A stretch of 47,732 bases of DNA from Bacteroidaceae bacterium. Lineage in GTDB: Bacteria > Bacteroidota > Bacteroidia > Bacteroidales > Bacteroidaceae. Below, piece after piece: positions 36,975-45,800 of this stretch (positions are counted from its first letter, which is position 1; each line of letters opens with the position of its first letter). The DNA lies in the NCBI GenBank assembly GCA_030843315.1, contig JAUUPT010000031.1, positions 1 through 47,732 on the forward strand. Reading direction: 5' to 3'. The notes below the pieces were generated by a model that was given only the letters and a program-made list of their open reading frames with translations, searched no databases and was not told where the DNA came from. The translations under genes and the position numbers were made by a program.

Positions 36975-38195
36975 TTATTTACCTTTCTTATTTACTTTCA
37001 ACCGATACAGTACTACATCATGTCCGGGGATGGTAACAACTTTCATCTTCTTCGTATTACCTTCCGCCTGCTTGGTCCACAGGTTACGGATATCATAAAC
37101 CTTGGAGTCAAAGTCGGTGAACCGCTTTGCTACGTCGTCATAAAGGTTGAACTTCTGCCAGTCAATGGTATATTCCTTCGGTTCTGTGGTACGGTTCAAG
37201 ATACAAAACGCCCACTCATCGCCGGCAAGAGGCTTGAACCAGAACTCCAATCCGTCTTCTGCGGCAAACCTCAGTCCTTGTACACCCAGGGCATCCTGGT
37301 CGATAGCGACGACTTCCTTATTTAATATAATGTCCTTCGTCTCCTGAGACATATTGCGGATGTCATTACCCAGGATCAGCGGAGCAGCCAGCATACACCA
37401 CATGGTGAAATGGGCACGGTCTTCGTTCACCGTCTGTCCGTTGCCTACTTCGAGCATATCCGGGTCGTTCCAATGACCGGGGCCGGCATATTTGCGCAGT
37501 CCGTTCTGCATATCGAGTATCTGAAGCACGCCGTATGCAGCAAAGCCCGGATGCTGATCCACACAATCGAAGCAGTTGAAGATGTCGCCGGTGGTACGCC
37601 ACATGTGTCCGGTTTCGGCAGCCCATTCCCAAGGCTTGCTACTGCCCCACTCGCACATACTGAAAAGGATGGGACGGCCGGCTGCCCTCAAAGCGTCACG
37701 CATCAGGTTGTATGCGCCTACCGGGTTGATGTCGTATGTCTCGCACCAGTCGTACTTCAGATAGTCGATGCCCCACTTGGCATACTGCAAAGCATCCTGG
37801 TATTCGTGCCCGAAGCTACCCGGACGTCCGCCGCAAGTCTTGCGCCCGGCATCGGAATAAATTCCTATTTTCAGTCCTTTGGAATGAACATAATCCGCCA
37901 ATGCCTTGATGCCGGAAGGGAACTTTACCGGATCTGCCTGGATAAAGCCGAGGCTGTCCCGTTCTCCGTGCCAGCAGTCATCCAGGTTCAGGTAAACGTA
38001 TCCGGCGTCGCGCAAGCCGTTCTCCACCATGGCGTCGGCCACGCCTTTAATAATATTCTCGTCGATGTTGCAGGCGAACTTGTTCCAACTGTTCCACCCC
38101 ATAGGCGGTGTCTGTGCCAAACCTTCAAACTTCTGTGCAAATGATGCGGTAATAGAAAAGGCAGTGAGTACTGCTGCTAATAGATAATGTTTCAT
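36975..38195 (-). CDS. GH27 alpha-galactosidase
   Basis: A 406-residue secreted enzyme starting at MKHYLLAAVL with a signal peptide ending SFAQ. The frame is open 16 codons further upstream, but the internal ATG gives the proper signal peptide. GH27 motifs: TPPMGWNSWNKF, nucleophile aspartate in LKYDWCETY, acid/base aspartate in HWNDPDMLEVG. It removes alpha-1,6-galactose side groups from galactomannan. It is the first gene of the GH27-GH3-GH2 transcript. Confidence 0.95.
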   Translation of the reverse strand: MKHYLLAAVLTAFSITASFAQKFEGLAQTPPMGWNSWNKFACNIDENIIKGVADAMVENGLRDAGYVYLNLDDCWHGERDSLGFIQADPVKFPSGIKALADYVHSKGLKIGIYSDAGRKTCGGRPGSFGHEYQDALQYAKWGIDYLKYDWCETYDINPVGAYNLMRDALRAAGRPILFSMCEWGSSKPWEWAAETGHMWRTTGDIFNCFDCVDQHPGFAAYGVLQILDMQNGLRKYAGPGHWNDPDMLEVGNGQTVNEDRAHFTMWCMLAAPLILGNDIRNMSQETKDIILNKEVVAIDQDALGVQGLRFAAEDGLEFWFKPLAGDEWAFCILNRTTEPKEYTIDWQKFNLYDDVAKRFTDFDSKVYDIRNLWTKQAEGNTKKMKVVTIPGHDVVLYRLKVNKKGK

Positions 38196-38240
38196 GGTAT
38201 TCAATTTTATTGATAGATATAAGGAACTTTTTCTCTTCTG

Positions 38241-38300
38241 CAAAGATAGCGGGTTCCGACATTCGCGGATGGCATAATCTTATCCAATGATAGTATTATT
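38241..38300 (-). promoter_or_regulatory. Promoter and shared mannan-locus operator upstream of GH27
   Basis: The minus strand has TATCTTTG (38241-38248). GGATAA (38280-38285) is exactly 31 nt upstream, in the box GGATAAGATTATGCCAT (38269-38285). A second half-site 16 bp beyond matches 8 of 11 positions. Confidence 0.65.
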
Positions 38301-38377
38301 TTGTTGCCATCTACCGTATAAGTTGTTGCCTATCAGTTTTAGATAAATAAAACAAAGCCTATTCCAGGGAAATTGCC

Positions 38378-38385
38378 TATTTTTG
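38378..38385 (+). promoter_or_regulatory. -7 box (TATTTTTG) of the aldo/keto reductase gene
   Basis: A perfect TAnnTTTG match 67 nt before the chosen ATG. The implied transcription start just downstream excludes the in-frame ATG at 38387 as a useful start. AGATAA stands 31 nt upstream (38341-38346), as at the mannan promoters, but the rest of the operator is not recognisable. Confidence 0.5.
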
Positions 38386-38452
38386 TATGCTGCCTCTCTT
38401 TATAGAAGCGGGCAAGCTATTTCCTCATTTCATCACCTTAAATAGATTAGAT

Positions 38453-39454
38453 ATGATTAATCCCATTTATTCTCCGGCATCCGACCGGTACGCTGGCGGC
38501 ATGAAGTTCCGCCGTTGCGGTAAAAGCGGCATTCTGTTGCCCGAAATCTCCCTTGGCTTGTGGCACAACTTCGGCGATGTGAATACATTCGCCAACTCGC
38601 AGGCAATGGCACACTATGCCTTCGACAAAGGCATCACGCACTTCGACCTTGCCAATAACTACGGCCCCTCTTACGGTTCGGCGGAAGAAACTTTCGGCGA
38701 AATCATGAAGAAGTCTTTCATGCCCTATCGGGATGAACTCTTCATCTCCACCAAGGCAGGACACGACATGTGGCCCGGTCCTTACGGCGAATGGGGCTCA
38801 CGGAAATACCTGATGAACAGCCTCAACCAAAGTCTGAAACGCATGAATCTGGATTATGTGGATATCTTCTACAGCCACCGCTTCGACCCAGACACTCCGC
38901 TTGAAGAGACACTGCAAACGCTGGTAGACATCGTGCGGCAGGGGAAAGCGCTTTACGTCGGTATCTCCAAATATCCCGAAGATGCAGCGGCATTTGCCTA
39001 CAAGTACCTGGAAGAGCGCGATGTGCACTGCCTGCTCTATCAGGGCCGTTACAACATCTTCAACCGCGAACCGGAAGAGGAAGGCATCCTGCAACAAGCC
39101 AAAGAAAACGGAACAGGCTTCATCGCCTTCTCCCCGCTGGCACAAGGACTGCTCACCAACCGTTATCTGAACGGCATTCCACAAGACTCGCGCATGGCCA
39201 AAGGCAACTTCCTGAAGAAAGAAGCACTGACGGAAGAAGTGCTGAAGCAAATCAAAGCGCTGAATGAAGTGGCTGCCCGCCGCGGACAGACTCTTGCCGA
39301 AATGGCATTGGCATGGTTGCTGAAGGACGACCTGGTGACAAGTGTCATCATCGGCGCAAGCTCCGTAGCACAGTTGGCGGATAACCTGAAGGCGATAGAG
39401 AACACTACGTTCTCTGCCGAGGAGCTGGAAGAGATAGAGAGGATAATGAAATAA
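38453..39454 (+). CDS. Aldo/keto reductase (YghZ/AKR14-like)
   Basis: A 333-residue cytoplasmic oxidoreductase starting at MINPIYSPASDRY. Features include GLWHNFGD, the catalytic-tetrad segments FDLANNYGP (Asp/Tyr) and FISTKAG (Lys), DIFYSHRFDPDTP (His), and the NADPH-binding SVIIGASS near the C-terminus. Closest in pattern to L-glyceraldehyde-3-phosphate reductase/Kv-beta-like reductases. It is divergent from GH27 and probably not part of the mannan locus. Confidence 0.88.
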   Translation: MINPIYSPASDRYAGGMKFRRCGKSGILLPEISLGLWHNFGDVNTFANSQAMAHYAFDKGITHFDLANNYGPSYGSAEETFGEIMKKSFMPYRDELFISTKAGHDMWPGPYGEWGSRKYLMNSLNQSLKRMNLDYVDIFYSHRFDPDTPLEETLQTLVDIVRQGKALYVGISKYPEDAAAFAYKYLEERDVHCLLYQGRYNIFNREPEEEGILQQAKENGTGFIAFSPLAQGLLTNRYLNGIPQDSRMAKGNFLKKEALTEEVLKQIKALNEVAARRGQTLAEMALAWLLKDDLVTSVIIGASSVAQLADNLKAIENTTFSAEELEEIERIMK

Positions 39455-39527
39455 ATGATAATTTATCTACCTATTTACCTCTCTTTTTTACGCCATTTTT
39501 CTGTAGTTATCTTTTTGATATATAGCA

Positions 39528-39736
39528 TACTGCAGTTTCCTACCAGTAGGGAACGAGCGTATCTCCTTTTGGAAACGAGCGTTTCTTCCTTTGGATACTG
39601 GCGTTTCTCCTTTAGGAAACGAGCGTGTCCGCCTGGGGTGACAAGCGTGTCCGCCTGCGGAGACAAGCGTGACCGCCTGAGGAGACGAACGTAACTCCTT
39701 GGGGTGACGAGACTGACTCCCTGGAAACTGACAGTA
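39528..39736. repeat. Eight 22-bp palindromic tandem units inside an outer inverted repeat
   Basis: Units start at 39549, 39571, 39593, 39615, 39637, 39659, 39681 and 39703, a period of exactly 22 bp, the last unit 20 bp long. A typical unit is GGAAACG-ag-CGTTTC followed by TCC, partly self-complementary. Units diverge gradually along the array. The outer arms TACTGCAGTTTCC (39528-39540) and GGAAACTGACAGTA (39723-39736) are complementary with one bulged base. It lies between the reductase stop and the next promoter. Confidence 0.85.
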
Positions 39737-39763
39737 GGACTCAATAAAAAATAATGAAGTAAG

Positions 39764-39796
39764 TTAGACTACTTTAGAAAAGATTATCTATATTTG
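39764..39796 (+). promoter_or_regulatory. Promoter of the small-peptide/fimbrillin transcript
   Basis: TATATTTG at 39789-39796 is a perfect -7 box. TTAG at 39764-39767 lies at the -33 spacing (21 nt) with an imperfect match to TTTG. It starts a leader of about 275 nt before the first ORF. Confidence 0.55.
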
Positions 39797-39937
39797 CACC
39801 ATATTTAAGGAGTTGAATATGCATTTAATTTAAGAAAACGCAAAGAAGCGAACGTTATTGTCCCTTTTATCGGAGTCTGGAAAATTCTAAATACCACGGG
39901 ACAGTAGCAGCAGTTTCTTCACGTCTGTATCATAAAC

Positions 39938-40057
39938 AGGCGTGAGGGCTGTTGTCTATCTGTGGTATTAGGTATTCCAGAGCCTCGATAAAAAGATAGA
40001 CAACGATAGTCCTCACGCCTCTGTTGTATAATAACTCCACCTTAGGGGACAGGTGGA
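39938..40057 (+). other. Structured leader: large two-part stem and a second hairpin
   Basis: AGGCGTGAGG (39938-39947) pairs with CCTCACGCCT (40011-40020) and GTTGTCTATCT (39951-39961) with AGATAGACAAC (39994-40004), giving 21 bp of perfect stem separated by a small asymmetric internal loop, with a 32-nt loop. A second hairpin TCCACCT / AGGTGGA (40035-40057) ends 20 nt before the ATG. No T-run follows, so a regulatory or stabilising leader is more likely than a terminator. Confidence 0.65.
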
Positions 40058-40077
40058 ATATATTAAATAAAACAATT

Positions 40078-40206
40078 ATGAAACAGGAAGAAAAGTATGA
40101 AGCTCCACGGGTAGAGACCATCGAAGTGGAAGTAGAAAAAGGATTTGAAGGAAGTGGAAGTTCTATCAGCGACCTCGAAAACGGCGGCCTATTAGGAGCC
40201 GAGTAA
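40078..40206 (+). CDS. 42-residue acidic peptide upstream of a fimbrillin-like gene
   Basis: The peptide starts MKQEEKYEAPRVETIEVEVEK and continues into a Gly/Ser-rich segment (GFEGSGSSISDLENGG) ending LLGAE. There is no signal peptide or membrane helix. The frame is open 18 codons further upstream, but that start falls in the leader stem region and the ATG at 40078 is better placed. From memory, similar short proteins with a conserved charged N-terminus and a variable Gly-rich tail are frequent next to fimbrillin-like genes in Bacteroides; I cannot verify this here. The function is unknown. The fimbrillin-like gene starts 34 nt after its stop, so they are probably cotranscribed. Confidence 0.75.
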   Translation: MKQEEKYEAPRVETIEVEVEKGFEGSGSSISDLENGGLLGAE

Positions 40207-40240
40207 CAAACCAAAGTATCACCCAATAATTTAGAATGAA

Positions 40241-41197
40241 ATGAAAAAGAACAATACATTCCTCAAAGTAACGGCAGGTATCGCTATCGCATTGGTTAGC
40301 TTCTCCTGCACCAACGATGATGTTACATCAGAAACACCCGACAATAACAAGAAAGCAGTCAGCGTCGTAGCCCGGATAGGAGACGGAGATTTGCAACCCG
40401 ATACCCGCCTCGCCTATGAAGAAGGCGGAATACAACCGGACGGAAGCGCCAGTATGGTGGTGAAATGGGAAAGCGAAGAGAAGATAGCCATATTCCACCA
40501 AAATGGAGAATGGCCAAAGACAGAATGGAGTACAGACTTCGATATTCTAAGCAGCAACGCAAGCGGACTGTCAGCCGACAGTAGAAGTACGGTGTTCAAA
40601 GGAGAAGTCACTACGGGAGAGGACGATATGGAATACTGTGCTATATGTCCCGTTCCCCAAGGACTACAAAGTATAAAAGTGAGTGGTGAAACCATCCTAT
40701 ATTATATAGTTGATATGGCTCAGACCCAAGACTGTAATCATCCAACTGCCCATCTGAAAGAACACGACATCTTAACTTGTTCCGGTGTATACGATTTTGA
40801 AGATATTGACTTCGCGCACGGACTGACAGTGTTGCGCTTCGATTTGACGCTTCCCGAAGCCAAAGAGATAAAAGAGATATCCCTGTCGACCTCATTGAAT
40901 AATTTTTTCACCACTTCCATGCAAATAAGGCTGGAAAACGGCAATAGTGGTCCTTATCCCTATCCTACAGAACGTGCAGACAAAATCACACTCCCTTTGC
41001 TCAATGACAAAGCAGACAACAAAGTAAAAGCCTATATGATGGTATTGGGCGGCACCTTAGAAGAAGACACCCCGTTCACCGTCACAGCTACTGCTGCCGA
41101 CGGCACAGTATATAAAAAGGATTTCAAAGCCGGTATAGAGGGACCGTTACGTTACGGCAAGTGCTACTCTATCGTAAAAACGCTGGAAAAACAATAG
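40241..41197 (+). CDS. Fimbrillin-family (Mfa1/FimA-like) lipoprotein
   Basis: A 318-residue protein with a lipobox (LVSFSC, then TNDD). The DTRLAYEEGG and MVVKWESEEKIAIF segments are typical of the fimbrillin A/Mfa-like family, whose members are surface-exposed pilus subunits or adhesins in Bacteroidales. No fim-type tip or anchor genes are adjacent, so assembly into a pilus is unproven. It is downstream of the 42-residue peptide and ends in an intrinsic terminator. Confidence 0.8.
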   Translation: MKKNNTFLKVTAGIAIALVSFSCTNDDVTSETPDNNKKAVSVVARIGDGDLQPDTRLAYEEGGIQPDGSASMVVKWESEEKIAIFHQNGEWPKTEWSTDFDILSSNASGLSADSRSTVFKGEVTTGEDDMEYCAICPVPQGLQSIKVSGETILYYIVDMAQTQDCNHPTAHLKEHDILTCSGVYDFEDIDFAHGLTVLRFDLTLPEAKEIKEISLSTSLNNFFTTSMQIRLENGNSGPYPYPTERADKITLPLLNDKADNKVKAYMMVLGGTLEEDTPFTVTATAADGTVYKKDFKAGIEGPLRYGKCYSIVKTLEKQ

Positions 41198-41222
41198 TTA
41201 CCACACAATCTTAAGATAAGAA

Positions 41223-41258
41223 GAGGCTATCTCCATCGGGTGAGATAGTCTCTTTTTT
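41223..41258 (+). terminator. Intrinsic terminator of the fimbrillin-like gene
   Basis: GAGGCTATCTC pairs with GAGATAGTCTC (one wobble), followed by TTTTTT, 26 nt after the stop codon. Confidence 0.9.
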
Positions 41259-41383
41259 AGTTATCTCCCAAAAAACAATTTCATCCCTCCGTGAACCTTT
41301 TATTTTTTATCTTGTTCTTTCCATCAAAAGCCTAAGGTACCATAGGGCAGGAATTTTATTTAAACCTAAACAATTATAGAAGT

Positions 41384-42016
41384 ATGAAGAAATTTATTCC
41401 CCTATTATTAGCGGTCTTTGCCCTCGCAGCTTGCGAGAAAGACCCCGACATGGGTAAGCTGGACAATAACTATCTGGTTTATACCAATTATGACAAGAAG
41501 GCGGACTTTAAGGCCTTCGAGACTTACTACCTCCCGGATAGTATCCTCGTCATCGGCGACTCAAAGGATGCCGAGTACTGGAAAGACGAAAGCGCCCAGG
41601 AAATCCTCAGCGCATACGTTGCCGACATGAACAGCCGCGGTTACCTCCGTGTGGACGACCGCGAAGAAGCCGACCTCGGTCTGCAAGTAAGCTATGTGAG
41701 AAGTACTTATTACTTCACCGACTACGGACGTCCCGAATGGTGGTGGAACTACCCCGGCTACTGGGATGCACCCTACTGGGGCAACTGGGGCGGATGGTAT
41801 TATCCATACGCTGTGAACTACTCTTATAGCACCGGTTCCTTCATTACCGAATTGCTGAACCTGGATGCACCGCAAGGTCAAAACGAAAAGCTCCCTGTTC
41901 TGTGGACCAGCTACATGAGCGGATTGTTGAGCGGTTCGACCACTGTCAATACAAAACTTGCCGTACAAGGCGTGAACCAGGCTTTTGCCCAATCTACGTA
42001 CCTGACGAATAAGTAG
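41384..42016 (+). CDS. DUF4136-family lipoprotein
   Basis: A 210-residue lipoprotein (lipobox ALAAC, then EKDPDMG). It has the DUF4136 pattern: FKAFETYYLPD near the N-terminus, a helix with MNSRGYLRVDDREEADLGLQVS, and an aromatic Trp/Tyr/Gly-rich loop (PEWWWNYPGYWDAPYWGNW). The family has no established function. The outer-membrane barrel gene follows after 80 nt. Confidence 0.85.
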   Translation: MKKFIPLLLAVFALAACEKDPDMGKLDNNYLVYTNYDKKADFKAFETYYLPDSILVIGDSKDAEYWKDESAQEILSAYVADMNSRGYLRVDDREEADLGLQVSYVRSTYYFTDYGRPEWWWNYPGYWDAPYWGNWGGWYYPYAVNYSYSTGSFITELLNLDAPQGQNEKLPVLWTSYMSGLLSGSTTVNTKLAVQGVNQAFAQSTYLTNK

Positions 42017-42066
42017 TAAGTAGGTAGTAGTAAGTAGCAGACCGCTTCTCATCCGGACGGAGAAGC
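42011..42066 (+). other. Short AGTAGTA-type repeat and hairpin between two genes
   Basis: AGTAGTAAGTAGGTAGTAGTAAGT-like simple sequence (42011-42037) is followed by the 7-bp hairpin GCTTCTC / GAGAAGC (42044-42066). No T-run follows, so read-through into the barrel gene is likely. Confidence 0.4.
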
Positions 42067-42096
42067 CGTCATTGAACCAATAAATAAGAATAAAGT

Positions 42097-42726
42097 ATGA
42101 AAACAATAAAATATCTTTCCCTGAGAGTATTCGCGGTTGCCGCCCTTGCTCTCGTCTTCGTCATGCCGGCGAAGGCACAGATGACCGATAACGGTTATGC
42201 CAACATAGACTGGCAATACAACTTCCCCCTGAGCAACCACTTCACCGACAAGTCAAGCGGTTGGGGTATGAACTTTGAAGGTGGTTACTTCCTGACAGAT
42301 AACTTTGCATTGGGAGGCTTCCTGGCTTACCATAGCAATCATGAATACGTAGGTCGCCAAACCCTTCCCGTAGGCGAAGGTGGTAGCCTGAACACCGACC
42401 AGCAGCACACTACATTCCAGTTGCCTTTCGGTCTTGCTTCACGCTATGTATGGAACCGCGGTGGTGCATTCCAACCGTATGCCGGCGTAAAACTCGGTAC
42501 ACAGTACGCACAATTGAAGTCCGACTTCAATGTTTTCCAAGCTACCAAGAATACATGGGGTTTCTATGTATCTCCTGAGGTTGGCTTCAGCATCTACCCT
42601 TGGGCTTATGGACCGGGCTTGCACTTTGCAGCCTACTACAGCTATGCCACCAACAAGGGCGATCTCTTTACCTATAGCGTAGACGGCATGAGTAACTTCG
42701 GTCTGCGCGTTGGTATTGCATTCTAA
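42097..42726 (+). CDS. Outer-membrane beta-barrel protein
   Basis: A 209-residue protein with a signal peptide ending MPAKAQ. Alternating strands such as NFEGGYFLTDNFALGGFLAY, a final strand FGLRVGIAF with terminal Phe, and its size suggest a small 8-strand barrel of the OmpX/OmpW type. The function is not specified by the sequence. It probably shares a transcript with the DUF4136 gene. Confidence 0.82.
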   Translation: MKTIKYLSLRVFAVAALALVFVMPAKAQMTDNGYANIDWQYNFPLSNHFTDKSSGWGMNFEGGYFLTDNFALGGFLAYHSNHEYVGRQTLPVGEGGSLNTDQQHTTFQLPFGLASRYVWNRGGAFQPYAGVKLGTQYAQLKSDFNVFQATKNTWGFYVSPEVGFSIYPWAYGPGLHFAAYYSYATNKGDLFTYSVDGMSNFGLRVGIAF

Positions 42727-42776
42727 CAGGACACACACTTAGAGCTTAACTGATAGAATTTAATTGTTTCAATTGG

Positions 42777-42820
42777 AAAGAAGGAGCATTCTCTGCGTGA
42801 GCAGGGGAGGCTCCTTTCTT
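42777..42820. terminator. Bidirectional terminator between convergent genes
   Basis: AAGAAGGAGC pairs with GCTCCTTTCTT across a 22-nt loop. The stem ends in A/T-rich bases on both strands and lies between the barrel gene and the convergent GH3 fusion gene. Confidence 0.75.
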
Positions 42821-42828
42821 ATTAATCA

Positions 42829-45800
42829 CTATTTCTTCACTGCCTTGTATATCGCCTCCTGTATCCGGGTGCGAATATCCAGTTGCATCAGTTTATTATT
42901 CCACGCATTGGGATAGATGCGGTTGCTCAGGAACACATAGACCAGTCCGTTATCCGGGTCTACCCAGGCACAAGTACCCGTAAAGCCGGTGTGACCGTAT
43001 ACAGATGCAGGTGCAGATTCCGAGCATGGACCGCCTTGCCCGGTGCGTGCCGGTTTGTCAAAGCCCAGGCCGCGGCGGCTTATCTTGGAGACGGTAGTTG
43101 TGAAAATTCGGCAAGTCTCCTTGCTCAGATAGCGTTTGCCATCCAGCTCGCCGCCATTCAGCAGCATCTGATAAACCTTTGCCACTTCCTCTGCCGAAGA
43201 GAACAAGCCGGCATTACCGGAGATTCCACCCAGGAAGGCGGCCGATTCATCGTGCACAAATCCCTGTAACGTCGTCTTCCGCAAGAAGGGATCGACGGAC
43301 GAAGGAACGATTTCGTCTTTCTTCAAGAAGCGCAAAGGCAGATAACCGGTACGTTTCAGCCCCATCGGGGTATAAAACTCTTTAGCCAGGAACTGATCCA
43401 TCGGCATGCCGGTACGTGCTTCCACTACCTGCTGCAACAGGATGAAGCCTACGCAGCTGTAACGATACCGTTTATCTCTCAACGGCGCATCGGCTATCTT
43501 CTGAAGATATTCTTTCTTGAATGAGCGGTTCAGCCACAAGTTGTCGGACACCTGCATGGTGTACTCCGCCGAACCTGTCTTGGACGTCAGCCCTTCGCGG
43601 AAGCGGAAATTAGGATTCGCCCACGTCTGCCGACCGATGCGTGCCGTATGCTGGGCATCGGCCCTTGCCTTGAACAGGGTGCCGGGATAGCTTTCCTTGT
43701 CAATGGCTTCTTGATAGAACAGTATCGTAGAAGGCAGACCGGACTCATGCATCAGCAACTCGCGCACTGTCAGGTTCTTCTTGTCCGTATCTTGCAGGAA
43801 AGGCAGATAGGTAGACACGCGGTCGGTCAGGTTGAGGCGGCCGCTATCGTATAGTTTCATCACAGCCAGCAAGGTGGCGGTGGTCTTGGTCAGTGAGGCG
43901 ATGTCATACACATCGGTCTTTGTTACGGGCTTTGCTTTCTTGTCACCTGTCTTATTCCAGACGTGCGTGCCGAAGGCTTTGTTATACATTTCCCTGCCAT
44001 CCTTCAGCACTACCACCTGGCAACCGGGATAGGCACCTTCGCGAATGCCTTCTTCGGCTATCTTGTCGATTTCGGCCAGCAGGCGGGCATTCAGTCCATG
44101 CTCGTCGGGGACGAAGTGTGGCACGCTCTGCCGTTCCAGAGTGACTCCCGCACCTGCCGCATACAAGCGGCCGATGCTTGCCGAAAGCCGACCGTCCGCC
44201 CCGGCGCTGCCATACAGTATGCGGGCTGTCTGCTGCTGCACATCGCTATCGGCAGAATGTGCCAGCACCACCGCTCCCGCCGACGAGATGCCGTTGCCGA
44301 GCAACGACACCTGCTTGCCGGGAATGAAGCAAAGGTAGACCACCGGCACACCGGGAGCAAACTTCGTAAAGAAAGACTGGTAGGGCGCCAACCGCTGCTC
44401 GGTGACGCAAACCAGGATGCGTTTGTACTTTGCCAGCGACTCCTTCAAGCGGTTGGCTTCCGCTTCCGGCAGGTTCTGCCCCAGGCTGAACTCTACGGGA
44501 CGGGTATATTGGGATAACTCTTTGATGAAGGGTTGGATGCCCTGGGAGTCTCCCACCTTGAGCACAGCCACTTCCTTGATGGAAGGGTCCATCGGCAGCA
44601 CTTCGGACTTATTATCCAGCACGGTGATGGCAGCCTGGTTCAACCGGCGTATCACCTCACGCGTTTCCTCAGTATTGAGGCGGTTTTCGAGACCGGAAAG
44701 ACGTACATGCGGTTTCTGCTTCAAGCCGAGGGCATATTTATAGGTAAGGACTTTGCGGCACTTCCGCTCTATCTCGCTCTCACTCAGTTCGCCGCTCTTC
44801 ACGGCGGCAAGTATGGCATCCACTTCTTCCTTGATGCGGCGGGGCACGAGCAACAGGTCATTGCCTGCTTTCAATGCTTGCAGGCAGACACTTGAATTCT
44901 TCGACACGCCTTTCATGGCAAGGGCATCGGTGAAGACGAGCCCCTGGAAGTGCAGTTCGTCTACCAACAAATCGGAAACTACGCTATGGGAGAGTGAAGC
45001 GGGCAAGCCTTTCTGCTTTTCTAAGGCGGGAACTTCCAGATGCCCCACCATAATGCCGCCCAGTCCCACTTGAATGGCCTTCTTAAAAGGATATAGTTCG
45101 ATACTGTCCAGCCGTGCGCGGGTGAAGGGCAAGATTGGCAGCGACTCGTGCGAGTCTACATCCGTATCGCCATGCCCGGGGAAGTGCTTGCTGACGGAGA
45201 GTACGCCGCCGGCTTCCAGTCCGCGGGCGTAGGCGGCAACTTTGTCCGCTACATAGTAGGGGTTCTCGCCGAAGGAGCGGGTATTGATGACAGGGTTCTT
45301 CGGGTTGATGTCCACATCCGCTACGGGGGCAAAGTTCACTTGCACGCCCATCTCGCGGCATTGGCGGGCCATTTCGCGGCCGTATTCATAAAGCAGATAG
45401 TCGTTCTGTATGCAGCCCAGCACCCTATTCTTGGGGAAGACCGGGGTGCCGCGCAGACGCATGGACAGCCCCCATTCTCCGTCGAAGGTAATCATCAAGG
45501 GGACTTCTGCCATATCCTGTGCTTCGTTGGTCAGTGGCACCTGGTTCTGAATCAACCCGCCGGAGAAGAGCAGACCGCCTACTTTATAGTCTTTCACGAC
45601 TTTGCGCAGCAGTTCCCTGTTGGCTTTATCCTGTTGCGGGGCGATGGTATAGATGAAAAGTTGCCCGATGCGTTCTTTCAGCGTCAATCGCCGCATAATG
45701 GAGTCTACCCATTGCCGGCAGTGCGCATCATTCTGCAAGGAACGCACCAACAAAGGGGTGGTAGACGGAACGGTTTGCGCTTTTACGGCGAAGCACCCGA

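Noticed and set aside
9590..39736. The three tandem arrays as CRISPR arrays
   Set aside because: Units follow each other directly at 21-22 bp without unique spacers, and no cas gene is present.
39475..39744. An 89-codon minus-strand frame running through the 22-bp array
   Set aside because: Its protein shows a 22-residue period that is simply three 22-bp units read in frame. It lacks a promoter or any recognisable domain.
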